Assembly (NCBI GenBank): GCA_022760475.1
Contig: JALEFZ010000018.1
Span: forward strand, 1 to 49,284
Source: Bacteroidia bacterium
GTDB taxonomy: Bacteria > Bacteroidota > Bacteroidia > J057
DNA length: 49,284 nt
Reading direction: 5' to 3'
Of the stretch, positions 37,660 to 46,090 are shown in pieces. The notes under the pieces are model-generated. The model ran no database searches, had not been told where the DNA came from, and saw nothing but the letters and a program-made list of their open reading frames with translations. Positions within the stretch are counted from its first letter, which is position 1. Each line of letters begins with the position of its first letter. Made by a program: the position numbers and the translations under genes.

Positions 37660-37700
37660 AAAGCATTGCCGGGACCATTAAATCCTGGCAGTGCTTTTTT
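37660..37700. terminator. Bidirectional terminator between convergent genes
   Basis: A 15-bp stem (37660-37674 with 37683-37697, two G-U pairs) has an 8-nt loop. It has six T on the plus side and about five T on the minus side. It closes the T9SS type A gene and the XrtN gene. Confidence 0.8.
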
Positions 37701-39066
37701 ATTTGGCTCCAAAAACTGCTATACCATCATCCAGTAGTTTGCTTGCTGCAGAATCAAGGGCTGATTCCGTTCCCTTACTTACATTTATCAAGTAGAATTT
37801 CTGCTTGTCCATTAATGCCCATTTCCTCCATTCCAACTGGTGGCAGGTTTGAGTTTTTCCGCTGTCATACCACCATGCGGTGTACAGGCTGTCAGGCTGG
37901 TTGACCAATATTGCCTTGAATACCTCCTTATTAGCCAAAGTATCCAGGTGAATCTGCTCAACCTTGAAACCTCCACCTGTCCAACAAATACTTGGGTTGT
38001 GATCAGCTCTCCAAGGAGTTTCTGGTGCTTTCAGGTAAACCAATGAATTGGAATTGCTAAACTGGACAATACCAGGATGTACAACTTTGCTGGTATGTCC
38101 AGTCAGGCTTAGGTGATTTACCGATTTTGAAAAGGGGAGGGTAAAGGTCCAAAACTTCCAAATCACCAAAATAGCAAGCAGTAGAGACCAGATGTGGGGC
38201 AAGAATTTAGGTTTTCCTCTGAGGTGAATCTTGATGGTTTTCGGTAAATTATTCTCTGCCTGCCTGCCCCAATTGACCCTCAACCATATCAACCCATAGA
38301 TGGGTAAGGCAATGAACAATCCAATGGATAACAAGCCAGTTAGTTCATGTCCCAGGGTACTGGGAGGAGATTGAAAAATCACCAGGATTAACATCCTAGC
38401 AAAATTTGCGACCCAGGATAAAATTGCTGCAAGGATCAACCACAAGCCTATTTCCCACCATGTCCAATACCTGTTAGCCTGAAAAATGGCAAGAATCAAT
38501 ACCGTAATGAAAAAACCAATAGACAGGATATGAATACCCAGACAGGCGGCATCCACCGCAAACCAATTTTCGTGTAATAAAAATCGGTTACCATGTACCT
38601 CGACTTGCCAACCCATCCCACCAAGCAACTCACCAAGCACCTTGCTTTGGTAGAGCTGAAGAGGAAAGGTGAATGAGGTAAGCCATGAAGAAAGGAAGGG
38701 TGTCATTAATAAAAGTAAAAGCGCAGGAAGCCATCCGATCTTGCCAAAATAGAACTCAAGCAGGAAAAGGAACCCAAATCCCAGGCCAAGGAATACAAAC
38801 AGATTGGTTTGCAGCCATAATCCAAGGATGGAAATGATAAGGCTCCAGATCAAATATCTAAAAGGTCGCTCTCCCCTTTCTCCTACTCTTAGGGCAAAGG
38901 GAAACAACATCACAGAAATGATCTGATCCATTCCTTGCCCTAAGTAAAACACTCCATAGCAGGCAGCAGGAATCAGTAATATGAAAAAGGCCAAGGGCAT
39001 TTGCCACCAGGGTCCAAGAAGGTCTCTGATGGCAAATAGCCTACTTCTTAATGTTTGAGCATCCAT
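37699..39066 (-). CDS. xrtN: Exosortase N (XrtN)-type transpeptidase
   Basis: From the preferred ATG at 39066 the product is 455 aa; a farther in-frame start at 39120 would lie inside the preceding gene. About eight membrane helices carry the exosortase triad: Cys in VDAACLGIHIL, Arg in WVANFARMLIL and His in STLGHELTG (residues 175, 224 and 240 from this start). A soluble C-terminal part (about 300-455, WRADHNPSICWTGGGF) resembles the EpsI-type partner domain. Exosortases cleave and transfer proteins bearing PEP-CTERM-like signals. The start overlaps the stop of the VIT-domain gene by 19 bases, so the two are translationally coupled. XrtK is the main alternative class. Confidence 0.85.
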   Translation of the reverse strand: MDAQTLRSRLFAIRDLLGPWWQMPLAFFILLIPAACYGVFYLGQGMDQIISVMLFPFALRVGERGERPFRYLIWSLIISILGLWLQTNLFVFLGLGFGFLFLLEFYFGKIGWLPALLLLLMTPFLSSWLTSFTFPLQLYQSKVLGELLGGMGWQVEVHGNRFLLHENWFAVDAACLGIHILSIGFFITVLILAIFQANRYWTWWEIGLWLILAAILSWVANFARMLILVIFQSPPSTLGHELTGLLSIGLFIALPIYGLIWLRVNWGRQAENNLPKTIKIHLRGKPKFLPHIWSLLLAILVIWKFWTFTLPFSKSVNHLSLTGHTSKVVHPGIVQFSNSNSLVYLKAPETPWRADHNPSICWTGGGFKVEQIHLDTLANKEVFKAILVNQPDSLYTAWWYDSGKTQTCHQLEWRKWALMDKQKFYLINVSKGTESALDSAASKLLDDGIAVFGAK

Positions 39067-41603
39067 TTTTTGAGTCCAATTATGGTAACAGTCAACGACA
39101 TGCAAACGATCAGGACCCATTCATGTGGTTCAGGAACAGCTCCATTACCATCTGCAGCTGCTTTTTCTATTCCTGCATTGCCAACAGTATCCTTGTTTTT
39201 CTTTATGTCAAATCTTTCATAATCCTTCTGAGTTTCGAGGACTATTAGGCTTGACATGGGACTAACGATATAGGCAGACTCAGCAGTTTTTATCCATTCA
39301 GTCTCAATCCTTTTTTTATCAAAGTAGTCTGAACCTATGCCACTCATTAATTCTTGGTAGGCAAAAAGCCTATACAAATGGTCAGGAGCCCCTAGGGATA
39401 AGCCGCTTACCTCATTGCTTGTATCCCTTTGAATCTTCATTTGTGAAATGGAGATGTACTTTTCAGAATCGGACTCTCTGTGGACCTCGATCTGTTCAGA
39501 TTGGATCCGGGTCAATATTTCATTTACAATTCCAAAATTGACACTTACGAGTCTCAATTCATGCAGACTTTTAATATAGGGAGGCAATTCATGGCTAAAA
39601 CTAAACCACTGAATGTCAGGATTTTTTTCTTTGAAGTAATCAACCATACTATTTGCATAAACTGTATTCTTCAAATCCTTTAGAATAGGGCCATGTCCAT
39701 TTGAAGCGGAAATAACCAGAATTTTTTCCCCTTCTTCAGACTTATACAGAGGCAATAATGAAAAACTTCTCTCCTTCAATTTGTTGTAGACTTCCTTGTA
39801 ATTGGACTTATTCAGTTGGATGGGATCAGGTAAATATGCCCAAAGGTTTTTTTCTTCCAATTCGTCAAAAACTTGTTTGTACCTTGCCCATGTCCAGGAA
39901 GAATTCACATCCAGGATAATTTTGTCTGCCTTCCAGCTTTGTGGGTCTGCGGTTGCCTCACTTACATGATACAATTGTCCTTTCCACTCAAATGAGGTAT
40001 TTTTCTTCAATTCAGGGGCTTCAAAGCTAATTTCCCAATCAGGCTGATAAAGGTCTTCATACATGACCACGCTGTCTTTTACTTTCCAGAATCTGGGCAA
40101 ATCCAGTTTTTCAGGCACTTTTCCAGTTCGAGGAAAACGCAATCTTATTTTTGCTCCTGCCCGCCAGGTAGCGGGGCCGTCAAAGCTCACATGTTTTAGG
40201 AATAATTTCCCATCTTCAAACCTCAAAGGTGTAGTATAACCCAGTTTGAAAACGCGATCCTCCTCTGGTGTACATGGGAATACCGTAACCGTAACTCTGT
40301 TGCCTTCTTGCCAGTGCATGAGTGCAGGATCTCGTCTTTCCCTTCCTACTATGGTTCTATAAGCCGAATCAGCCTTCGACTTGGTAGTAAGCCTTGATTT
40401 TTCCTCCACCCCATTGATCCAAAGGGAAAGCGAAGTTGCAATTGACCCCTCCGGGAGGTAGAATGAATAAACTGCCTCCTCACTGTCTCCTATCCACCAA
40501 TCAGGGCTTCTTTTGTTTTCATGATGAATGGTTAGGGTCATCTGCTCATAGGCCAGTCTATATGATGGATACAGATCAATCTCGCTCTCAACCTGCTTAG
40601 TGATCAACTGTTCCCCACTCCAAAGGCGACGATGGGTCATGTGCCTGCAATCATACTGAGCCTGGAATACCTTTATCTTTTCCCATCGACTCATATCCAG
40701 CTCTCCATAAATCGAAATAGCTGCAAGTGCCAGGGGATCATGCTTGGTAAATTCATTGCCCCTAGGTCCAGAACCCAAAAAATCATCACTCTGCCAATAA
40801 GTCCGTTGAGTCTGCCCGCTGGCCATCATGACTTTTTGGGTCAGTAAATCTGAGGGCAAGGCCGATGCCAAGAATACCCATTTGGGTAAACTCTTATCCT
40901 CCAGTTGGCTGTAAGTTTGTTCGGCCGACTTAATTTTCTTTTGAATAGAACTCCATTGATAGGCAAACAATGAGAAGGCCAATAGCGGCAGCAAAGCTCC
41001 AATAATGAAGGATCTTTTACTCCATTGGGCTTTATCCATCCTGAACCATGCCTGAATAAAATATAGCAGGAACCAGAATGGGACAAGGACATGCAATGAA
41101 AGGCCGAACAATATCCCTGCTGGAATGGCAAGAATATAAATTGGCAGTACAAAAAAAGTGAGGTATAGAGCTAAGACCAGCCCGGCTCCATTTATGAAAT
41201 AAACCGGAATTTTTACCCTATCAGACAAGAGTTCACGAAAGGGAAACAGCAAGACTGCCACGTGCATCAGGATAACATAAGCGATCATCCAATCCACATA
41301 GGGAGAAAAAATTTTTACTTCTGAGAAGTTCAGGCTGTGTGCAGATATGGAAAAGAGAACCAAGGCGATAGAATAGACATGCTCATCTCCTTTGTAAATG
41401 GGAACTCCCTTTCGATTCCTGACATAGTTGATGAGGATAGCTATGAAATACAAAAAGCTGATGCCATAGTTGACAAAGAAAGCCCCTAACTCATCAATGA
41501 AATTACTTTCAAGTATAGGGCTGTAGATCAGGAGCAAGAACCAAATCAGGCTTACAGCAAGACTGATCAAGCCGGTCATGTAGAGTTTCGGATATTTAGG
41601 CAT
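39048..41603 (-). CDS. XrtN-system VIT-domain membrane protein with PEP-CTERM-like signal
   Basis: The 851-aa product has seven or so membrane helices in its N-terminal 230 residues, then a VIT-like region (about 330-490, including YSFYLPEGSIATSLSLWINGVEE and a YRTIVGRERRDPALMHW segment). A von Willebrand-like second half follows (about 560-760). The C-terminus is a canonical exosortase recognition tail: PEP (824-826) followed by HEW, a hydrophobic helix and KKWMLKH. It sits directly upstream of and overlapping the exosortase gene, so it is the obvious dedicated substrate. Its biological output is unknown. An alternative description is MSEP-CTERM-type protein of the XrtK system. Confidence 0.85.
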   Translation of the reverse strand: MPKYPKLYMTGLISLAVSLIWFLLLIYSPILESNFIDELGAFFVNYGISFLYFIAILINYVRNRKGVPIYKGDEHVYSIALVLFSISAHSLNFSEVKIFSPYVDWMIAYVILMHVAVLLFPFRELLSDRVKIPVYFINGAGLVLALYLTFFVLPIYILAIPAGILFGLSLHVLVPFWFLLYFIQAWFRMDKAQWSKRSFIIGALLPLLAFSLFAYQWSSIQKKIKSAEQTYSQLEDKSLPKWVFLASALPSDLLTQKVMMASGQTQRTYWQSDDFLGSGPRGNEFTKHDPLALAAISIYGELDMSRWEKIKVFQAQYDCRHMTHRRLWSGEQLITKQVESEIDLYPSYRLAYEQMTLTIHHENKRSPDWWIGDSEEAVYSFYLPEGSIATSLSLWINGVEEKSRLTTKSKADSAYRTIVGRERRDPALMHWQEGNRVTVTVFPCTPEEDRVFKLGYTTPLRFEDGKLFLKHVSFDGPATWRAGAKIRLRFPRTGKVPEKLDLPRFWKVKDSVVMYEDLYQPDWEISFEAPELKKNTSFEWKGQLYHVSEATADPQSWKADKIILDVNSSWTWARYKQVFDELEEKNLWAYLPDPIQLNKSNYKEVYNKLKERSFSLLPLYKSEEGEKILVISASNGHGPILKDLKNTVYANSMVDYFKEKNPDIQWFSFSHELPPYIKSLHELRLVSVNFGIVNEILTRIQSEQIEVHRESDSEKYISISQMKIQRDTSNEVSGLSLGAPDHLYRLFAYQELMSGIGSDYFDKKRIETEWIKTAESAYIVSPMSSLIVLETQKDYERFDIKKNKDTVGNAGIEKAAADGNGAVPEPHEWVLIVCMSLTVTIIGLKKWMLKH

Positions 41604-41751
41604 AAGTGCGGATTAATGGTTGGTGAAGTCAAGATAGCAAAATGTACTTTTTTTTACAAAGTTCTTTTGACTTACGACATTATAACCACAGAGTTGCCTC
41701 CCCAAATGAGTTTCATGGAGACCTGGTCAGACTTTCTCTATTGAATAAGGC

Positions 41752-43632
41752 TTAATCCCTGATAATGACCTTTTTGAGGTGTTGATTCTTTTGGCCCAAA
41801 ATTTTCAGTAGGTAAATGCCTTCTGGCAGTTGATCCATTCGCACCTTATGGATTTCTTCTCTGAAAACTCTTTTTTCAAAGACTTTTTTGCCATCCATAT
41901 TATAAAGGATCAAGAAGTTTATCCTGTCATTGATGAGACGGATGGTAAGTTGTTCCCTGACGGGATTGGGAAAGACAAAAATATTACTTTCATATAGGGG
42001 AGGACCGATCATAACACCGGTCAGTGCTGATTCTATGGCGAGGCGGGCATTCAGTTTCCCATGTCCCCAAGTATCATTGGGTATTATCCCTGTAAAATTG
42101 TCTCCCAGAGAAGCTTGTTGGAGGATAGACTTAATCACGGCGGGCTTTAGCGAAGCATTTGCCTCTAGCATCAATGCAATGATTCCAGTAGCCACAGGTG
42201 CAGCCCCACTTACTGCATTTTGAATGCCATAAAAACCATTGCTTCCCTCAAGGGTATTGAACCTAAAGCTGCTGTAATAGGAGTTGGGGCTGTAGGCTGC
42301 ATAGCACACCTCACCCGGTACGACGAAGTCGATCCCTCTTCTGCCATCCTGGGTGGGTCCCGAACTGGAACCAATCCAAATTTCGCCTGGATTTCCTTGT
42401 CCCGTGATTCCCCTTTGTTGCCCATCGATGTCAATCCATGTATTTTTTACGACATAATCACCAGGTGTAATGGCCATAGAAGCACTTGTATAATCATTGA
42501 TGCTATAACCCGGAACTACAAATGAAAGAAAGCGGTTGTCATTAAAATATGTGGATGGATTTAAGCTAGCCTGAAAAATACCACTCCCACTGATTTGCGC
42601 TCCGTTTAGGATAACTTTATAAACACCCGTATCCCCGGTAAAGTCTATCAGAAGCTCTCGACGATTGGATGTCGCTCCAAAAAACTCCACATCTGCTCCT
42701 CGATGGCCTATAAATATCCCCGTAAGGTTTCGATCCGCGCTTGCATTTGAAGTTGACGGGGCTGTGAATGGTCCCTCTATTATTCCATCGGGTCTTTCGA
42801 TGCTGACAGAAAACCTGTCATCCTCTTCATACCAAAGGTCAAGCCTTAAAAAGCCTGTCTCTCCCTTCCTTATTAGTAGTTCTACATCCTGATTACTCGC
42901 AACGTTTCCTTCTGCATAATTGTCTGCCCCTCCATCATCACCGACACCACAAACGAAGGTATTTCCTGCATTTACATACTCATCAATTTTCCGTGAAATA
43001 AGGCTCGTCCCATCCGTAGGCCCGCCGATTGATCCCAGATTCATAAGCGTTACAGATGGTATACCGAGTTCTGTGATCTTCGCTTGGGCAAAATCAAGTG
43101 CAATAGGAATAAAGGAAGGATCAAAAAAACCTGCCTGCCCTGACTGATTCCCAAAAGCAGGAAAAGGATCATGTGTAACTTTGATGCTAATGATTTTTGC
43201 CTCTGGTGCTACCCCTTGAAAAATTCCGTTTCCTGCCGCAGAACCATTTCCTGCGACAATACCGGTAGTTGCCGTTCCATGTCCCCCCCTATCTGTCGTC
43301 AGAGGATTCCCCCCTGTTTGAAGGGACTGATTGATAGCAGCTTTATCAAAAATGGTTCCCACACCAAAGGGATTATTGGGGTCATTGGCCCCTGAGTTAT
43401 CCAGCATATCATATATATACTCAATGCGTGTATTTCCAGTAGAATCTATGAAATCAGGATGCCTGTAATCTATTCCCCGGTCTATGATGACGACCAATAC
43501 GCCTTTACCCGTAAGATTCTGGCTCGCAAGAAGTTGATCAAGCTGGATGCTCTCTCTTATGTGAGCCCCCTGCCCCAAAGCCATTTGAGAGAAAAGGCAC
43601 AGGATTAATAATATGGGGGTATAAGTTTTCAT
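41752..43632 (-). CDS. S8 (subtilisin-like) peptidase with T9SS type A sorting domain
   Basis: From the ATG at 43632 (MKTYTPILLILCLFSQMALGQ, signal peptide) the product is 626 aa; an ATG six codons earlier is possible. The catalytic triad is D51 in IIDRGIDYRHPDF, H118 in RGGHGTATTGIVAGNG and S475 in AVSGAAPVATGIIALM. The usual GTS before the serine is replaced by AVS. An inserted beta domain (about 245-400) separates His and Ser. The C-terminal type A sorting domain (FVFPNPVREQLTI to LKKVIIRD) marks it for T9SS export. It lies upstream of the XrtN pair on the same strand, 148 bases apart, and may be a separate unit. Confidence 0.9.
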   Translation of the reverse strand: MKTYTPILLILCLFSQMALGQGAHIRESIQLDQLLASQNLTGKGVLVVIIDRGIDYRHPDFIDSTGNTRIEYIYDMLDNSGANDPNNPFGVGTIFDKAAINQSLQTGGNPLTTDRGGHGTATTGIVAGNGSAAGNGIFQGVAPEAKIISIKVTHDPFPAFGNQSGQAGFFDPSFIPIALDFAQAKITELGIPSVTLMNLGSIGGPTDGTSLISRKIDEYVNAGNTFVCGVGDDGGADNYAEGNVASNQDVELLIRKGETGFLRLDLWYEEDDRFSVSIERPDGIIEGPFTAPSTSNASADRNLTGIFIGHRGADVEFFGATSNRRELLIDFTGDTGVYKVILNGAQISGSGIFQASLNPSTYFNDNRFLSFVVPGYSINDYTSASMAITPGDYVVKNTWIDIDGQQRGITGQGNPGEIWIGSSSGPTQDGRRGIDFVVPGEVCYAAYSPNSYYSSFRFNTLEGSNGFYGIQNAVSGAAPVATGIIALMLEANASLKPAVIKSILQQASLGDNFTGIIPNDTWGHGKLNARLAIESALTGVMIGPPLYESNIFVFPNPVREQLTIRLINDRINFLILYNMDGKKVFEKRVFREEIHKVRMDQLPEGIYLLKILGQKNQHLKKVIIRD

Positions 43633-43763
43633 TTCTTGGTAGTTATGCAATAAAGTTTCAGGAATGATTATAATACTTCCAATTTTCCAACATTTTATCT
43701 TTCAATTCGTCACTAAATTAAGAAATAATAATACCCTAGCATCAACCAAATTTTTTGCCCCTA

Positions 43764-44549
43764 ATGAACACATCCAATGACGACCTGTTAAGACACTCCA
43801 AACTTCGAATTGGAGGTTTAATTCTACTAATTGGCTTTTTCTTGGCAGAAATATTCTTCCCTTTATTCTTCCAACCATTTAGTGTACATCAAAAGGCTAT
43901 TCTGCAAACCATCTTTTTATTTCTGGTATTTGCACTAATCATTACTACTGCCATTGACCTTGTTAAAATCAGGAAATCATTAGAATCTGAATCAACTCCC
44001 GATTCGTGGCAAGGAATTGTGAAGCCTGTGTCTAGCAAGCAGGCAGGAATCTATTTCATGATAGCAGCCATTTGTAGCCTTTTAGGCTTTATTTGGATTA
44101 CCTATGAATGGTACACTCAGGGATATCAAATATTGACTGACGGAGACCCTAAAAGTTTCTACAGAGAAATCAACTATTCATATCTATGGATAGTGAGTAC
44201 CCTGGTTGCCTTTCTCTTCAATTATGGGAAGAACTTCTTACTCATAAGACAGGGAAACAGGCCTATTATTGGATGGACACAAAGCAAACTTCATATCTGG
44301 CAAGATCAAAAAACACAATTTTCAATTGAAGATATCAAAATCTTCAGACTGATTGGAGATGCCATGCGTGGCCAATTGGTGATAGAGGGTAAAGACTCAA
44401 AGGTGGAAATTTCTCTTAGCCCATTTGAAAAAAACGCACTTAAAGACTTTTTCCAGCACATGCTTAAAGTTGTGCCTGAAGAAGCCTGGAAAATTCGCCA
44501 GGAATACCACCCTGAACTGGAGCTTAGAGCTAAAGGGGAATCTTCCTGA
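43764..44549 (+). CDS. Membrane protein of unknown function
   Basis: From the ATG at 43764 the product is 261 aa; the TTG at 43755 is less likely. Four membrane segments are evident (about 16-36, 43-65, 92-113, 138-157), followed by a soluble C-terminal domain (about 165-261) whose beta-rich start (IGWTQSKLHIWQDQKTQFSIEDIKIFRL) and helical end recall bacterial PH-like domains. No family was recognised with confidence. It is divergent from the S8 peptidase gene. Its 3' end overlaps no gene, but its downstream region holds a terminator for the convergent lipoprotein gene. Confidence 0.6.
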   Translation: MNTSNDDLLRHSKLRIGGLILLIGFFLAEIFFPLFFQPFSVHQKAILQTIFLFLVFALIITTAIDLVKIRKSLESESTPDSWQGIVKPVSSKQAGIYFMIAAICSLLGFIWITYEWYTQGYQILTDGDPKSFYREINYSYLWIVSTLVAFLFNYGKNFLLIRQGNRPIIGWTQSKLHIWQDQKTQFSIEDIKIFRLIGDAMRGQLVIEGKDSKVEISLSPFEKNALKDFFQHMLKVVPEEAWKIRQEYHPELELRAKGESS

Positions 44550-44553
44550 TTTC

Positions 44554-44588
44554 AAAAAAAAGGGCGACTCGTCTACTGACGAATCGCC
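44554..44588 (-). terminator. Rho-independent terminator for the minus-strand lipoprotein gene
   Basis: On the minus strand an 11-bp stem (44588-44578 with 44573-44563, one G-U pair) has a 4-nt loop and is followed by eight T (44561-44554). It is 20 bases downstream of the lipoprotein stop codon. Confidence 0.8.
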
Positions 44589-44608
44589 ACTTCTTGCTTG
44601 TTGGAAAA

Positions 44609-45154
44609 TCATTTCAGTGCTTTCAAAAAATTTTCCGTCTTTTCTGGATTGGAAGCTCCTGTAGTTTGTGCCAAAATCCTTCCTTCTTCATCCAATAAAA
44701 ACAAATGGGCAGTCCCCATATCGGATATGTCGAAGGCTTTCATGTATTTCTTCTTGTTGCCATAGAAACAAGCCACATTGGCATGTTTGGCGGGGTCAAT
44801 TCCAGAACGCATCCCTGAATCAATCCAGCCACGGGCCAATACGTACCCACCTGCCATCATCGGGATTTCGTAAAATTCTACTCCCTGGGATTTCAACTCA
44901 TTTTCATAGAAGGAATTCCAGGAGTTAGCTTCATTTTGCTGGGTCATATATGCTCCTCTTTCTTCCATTACAAGGGCAATAAAGGCCTTTTTACCTTTGA
45001 TACCCTGGGGAAAAACCAGGTCATTGCCAGCGAGGGTTTTAGTAGATACCTCAGGAAAAAATTCCTTTTTTTGAGAAACATTCATAGGTGTTTGGCATTT
45101 TACCAGGCCAAGTGCCAGGCAGATTAATAAAATGGACCTTGAAAACAGGTTCAT
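44609..45154 (-). CDS. Thioredoxin-fold (ATP10/redoxin-like) lipoprotein
   Basis: The 181-aa product has a lipobox (LVKC) after a short signal peptide. The mature protein has the order FPEVSTKTLAGNDLVFPQGIKGKKAFIALVM, then WNSFYENELKSQGVEFYEIPMM and TAHLFLLDEEGRILAQTTG, which matches a thioredoxin-fold layout similar to ATP10-like proteins. The CxxC or peroxidatic Cys expected at the first strand-helix junction is absent (EERGAYM). It is therefore unlikely to be a disulphide reductase. A scaffolding or assembly role is possible; the call is tentative. Confidence 0.5.
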   Translation of the reverse strand: MNLFSRSILLICLALGLVKCQTPMNVSQKKEFFPEVSTKTLAGNDLVFPQGIKGKKAFIALVMEERGAYMTQQNEANSWNSFYENELKSQGVEFYEIPMMAGGYVLARGWIDSGMRSGIDPAKHANVACFYGNKKKYMKAFDISDMGTAHLFLLDEEGRILAQTTGASNPEKTENFLKALK

Positions 45155-45323
45155 GTTCTTTAGATTACGGTTTTCAAATATTTAAAAGCTCACTAACAAG
45201 AATCATTTACTACAAAAACACAACAAACACCCAGTTGTTTATCACAATAAAATAATTTTATTCGTTGATGTTCTGCTATTCAAATTTTACCTTCTTGCCC
45301 CAAAAAACTGAGAAAATTAACTC

Positions 45324-46076
45324 ATGAAAACTCAAAAAATCCTTGAAGTTTGTTCCTATTCGGTTGAATCGGCGATGCTTGCAGAAGCATGTGGAGCACA
45401 CCGGATCGAATTGTGCGACAATTATTCAGAAGGAGGAACGACCCCCTCCATAGGGGCTGTAGCTTATGCATTAAAAAACCTTTCTATACCCATAAATGTA
45501 ATGCTCAGGCCTCGAGGTGGAGATTTTCTTTATTCCGAAGCCGAATTTGAAATTATCAAGGAAGACCTGAAAGCCCTTCGCAGCATGGGAGTAAATGGAG
45601 TAGTCACAGGTTTCTTAACTGCAAATGGGGAAATAGACCTTAATCGAACTGAAGAAATCATCTCATTGGCTGGACAAATGGAAGTTACTTTCCACAGAGC
45701 CATAGACATGTGTGCCAATCCTATGCAAGCAATCAGAAAGTTGGCAGATTTAGGGATCAAAAGAATACTTAGTTCTGGAAGCATGGCAAATGTAGCTGAA
45801 GGAAAAGAAAAGCTGGCTAAAATGGTTGAGATTGCCAGAGATGACATCATCATAATGCCAGGATGTGGCCTTAAGCCTTCCAACATAAAAGAAATACTTC
45901 TACATACAGGAGCCACGGAGTTCCACACCGCTTCAAAATGTTTTTTGAGAAGCAAAATGAAGTACTTTAACCCCAATGTAAGCATGGGAGCCAAGGCTGA
46001 TATAGATGAATACCAAAGCGTTTCAGTTGATACAGAAAAAATTAGAGACATGCTTAGTATCTTGGAAATGCATTGA
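45324..46076 (+). CDS. cutC: CutC family protein (copper homeostasis)
   Basis: The 250-aa protein is a TIM barrel of the CutC family: ILEVCSYSVESAMLAEACGAHRIELCDNYSEGGTTPSIG at the N-terminus, INVMLRPRGGDFLYS, VTFHRAIDMC and RILSSGSMANVAEG. The name reflects a disputed role in copper handling; its enzymatic activity is not established. Its TGA overlaps the longest frame of the next gene, whose preferred start is 15 bases downstream, so the two are probably one operon. Confidence 0.93.
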   Translation: MKTQKILEVCSYSVESAMLAEACGAHRIELCDNYSEGGTTPSIGAVAYALKNLSIPINVMLRPRGGDFLYSEAEFEIIKEDLKALRSMGVNGVVTGFLTANGEIDLNRTEEIISLAGQMEVTFHRAIDMCANPMQAIRKLADLGIKRILSSGSMANVAEGKEKLAKMVEIARDDIIIMPGCGLKPSNIKEILLHTGATEFHTASKCFLRSKMKYFNPNVSMGAKADIDEYQSVSVDTEKIRDMLSILEMH

Positions 46077-46090
46077 CAAAAAATCCTACT

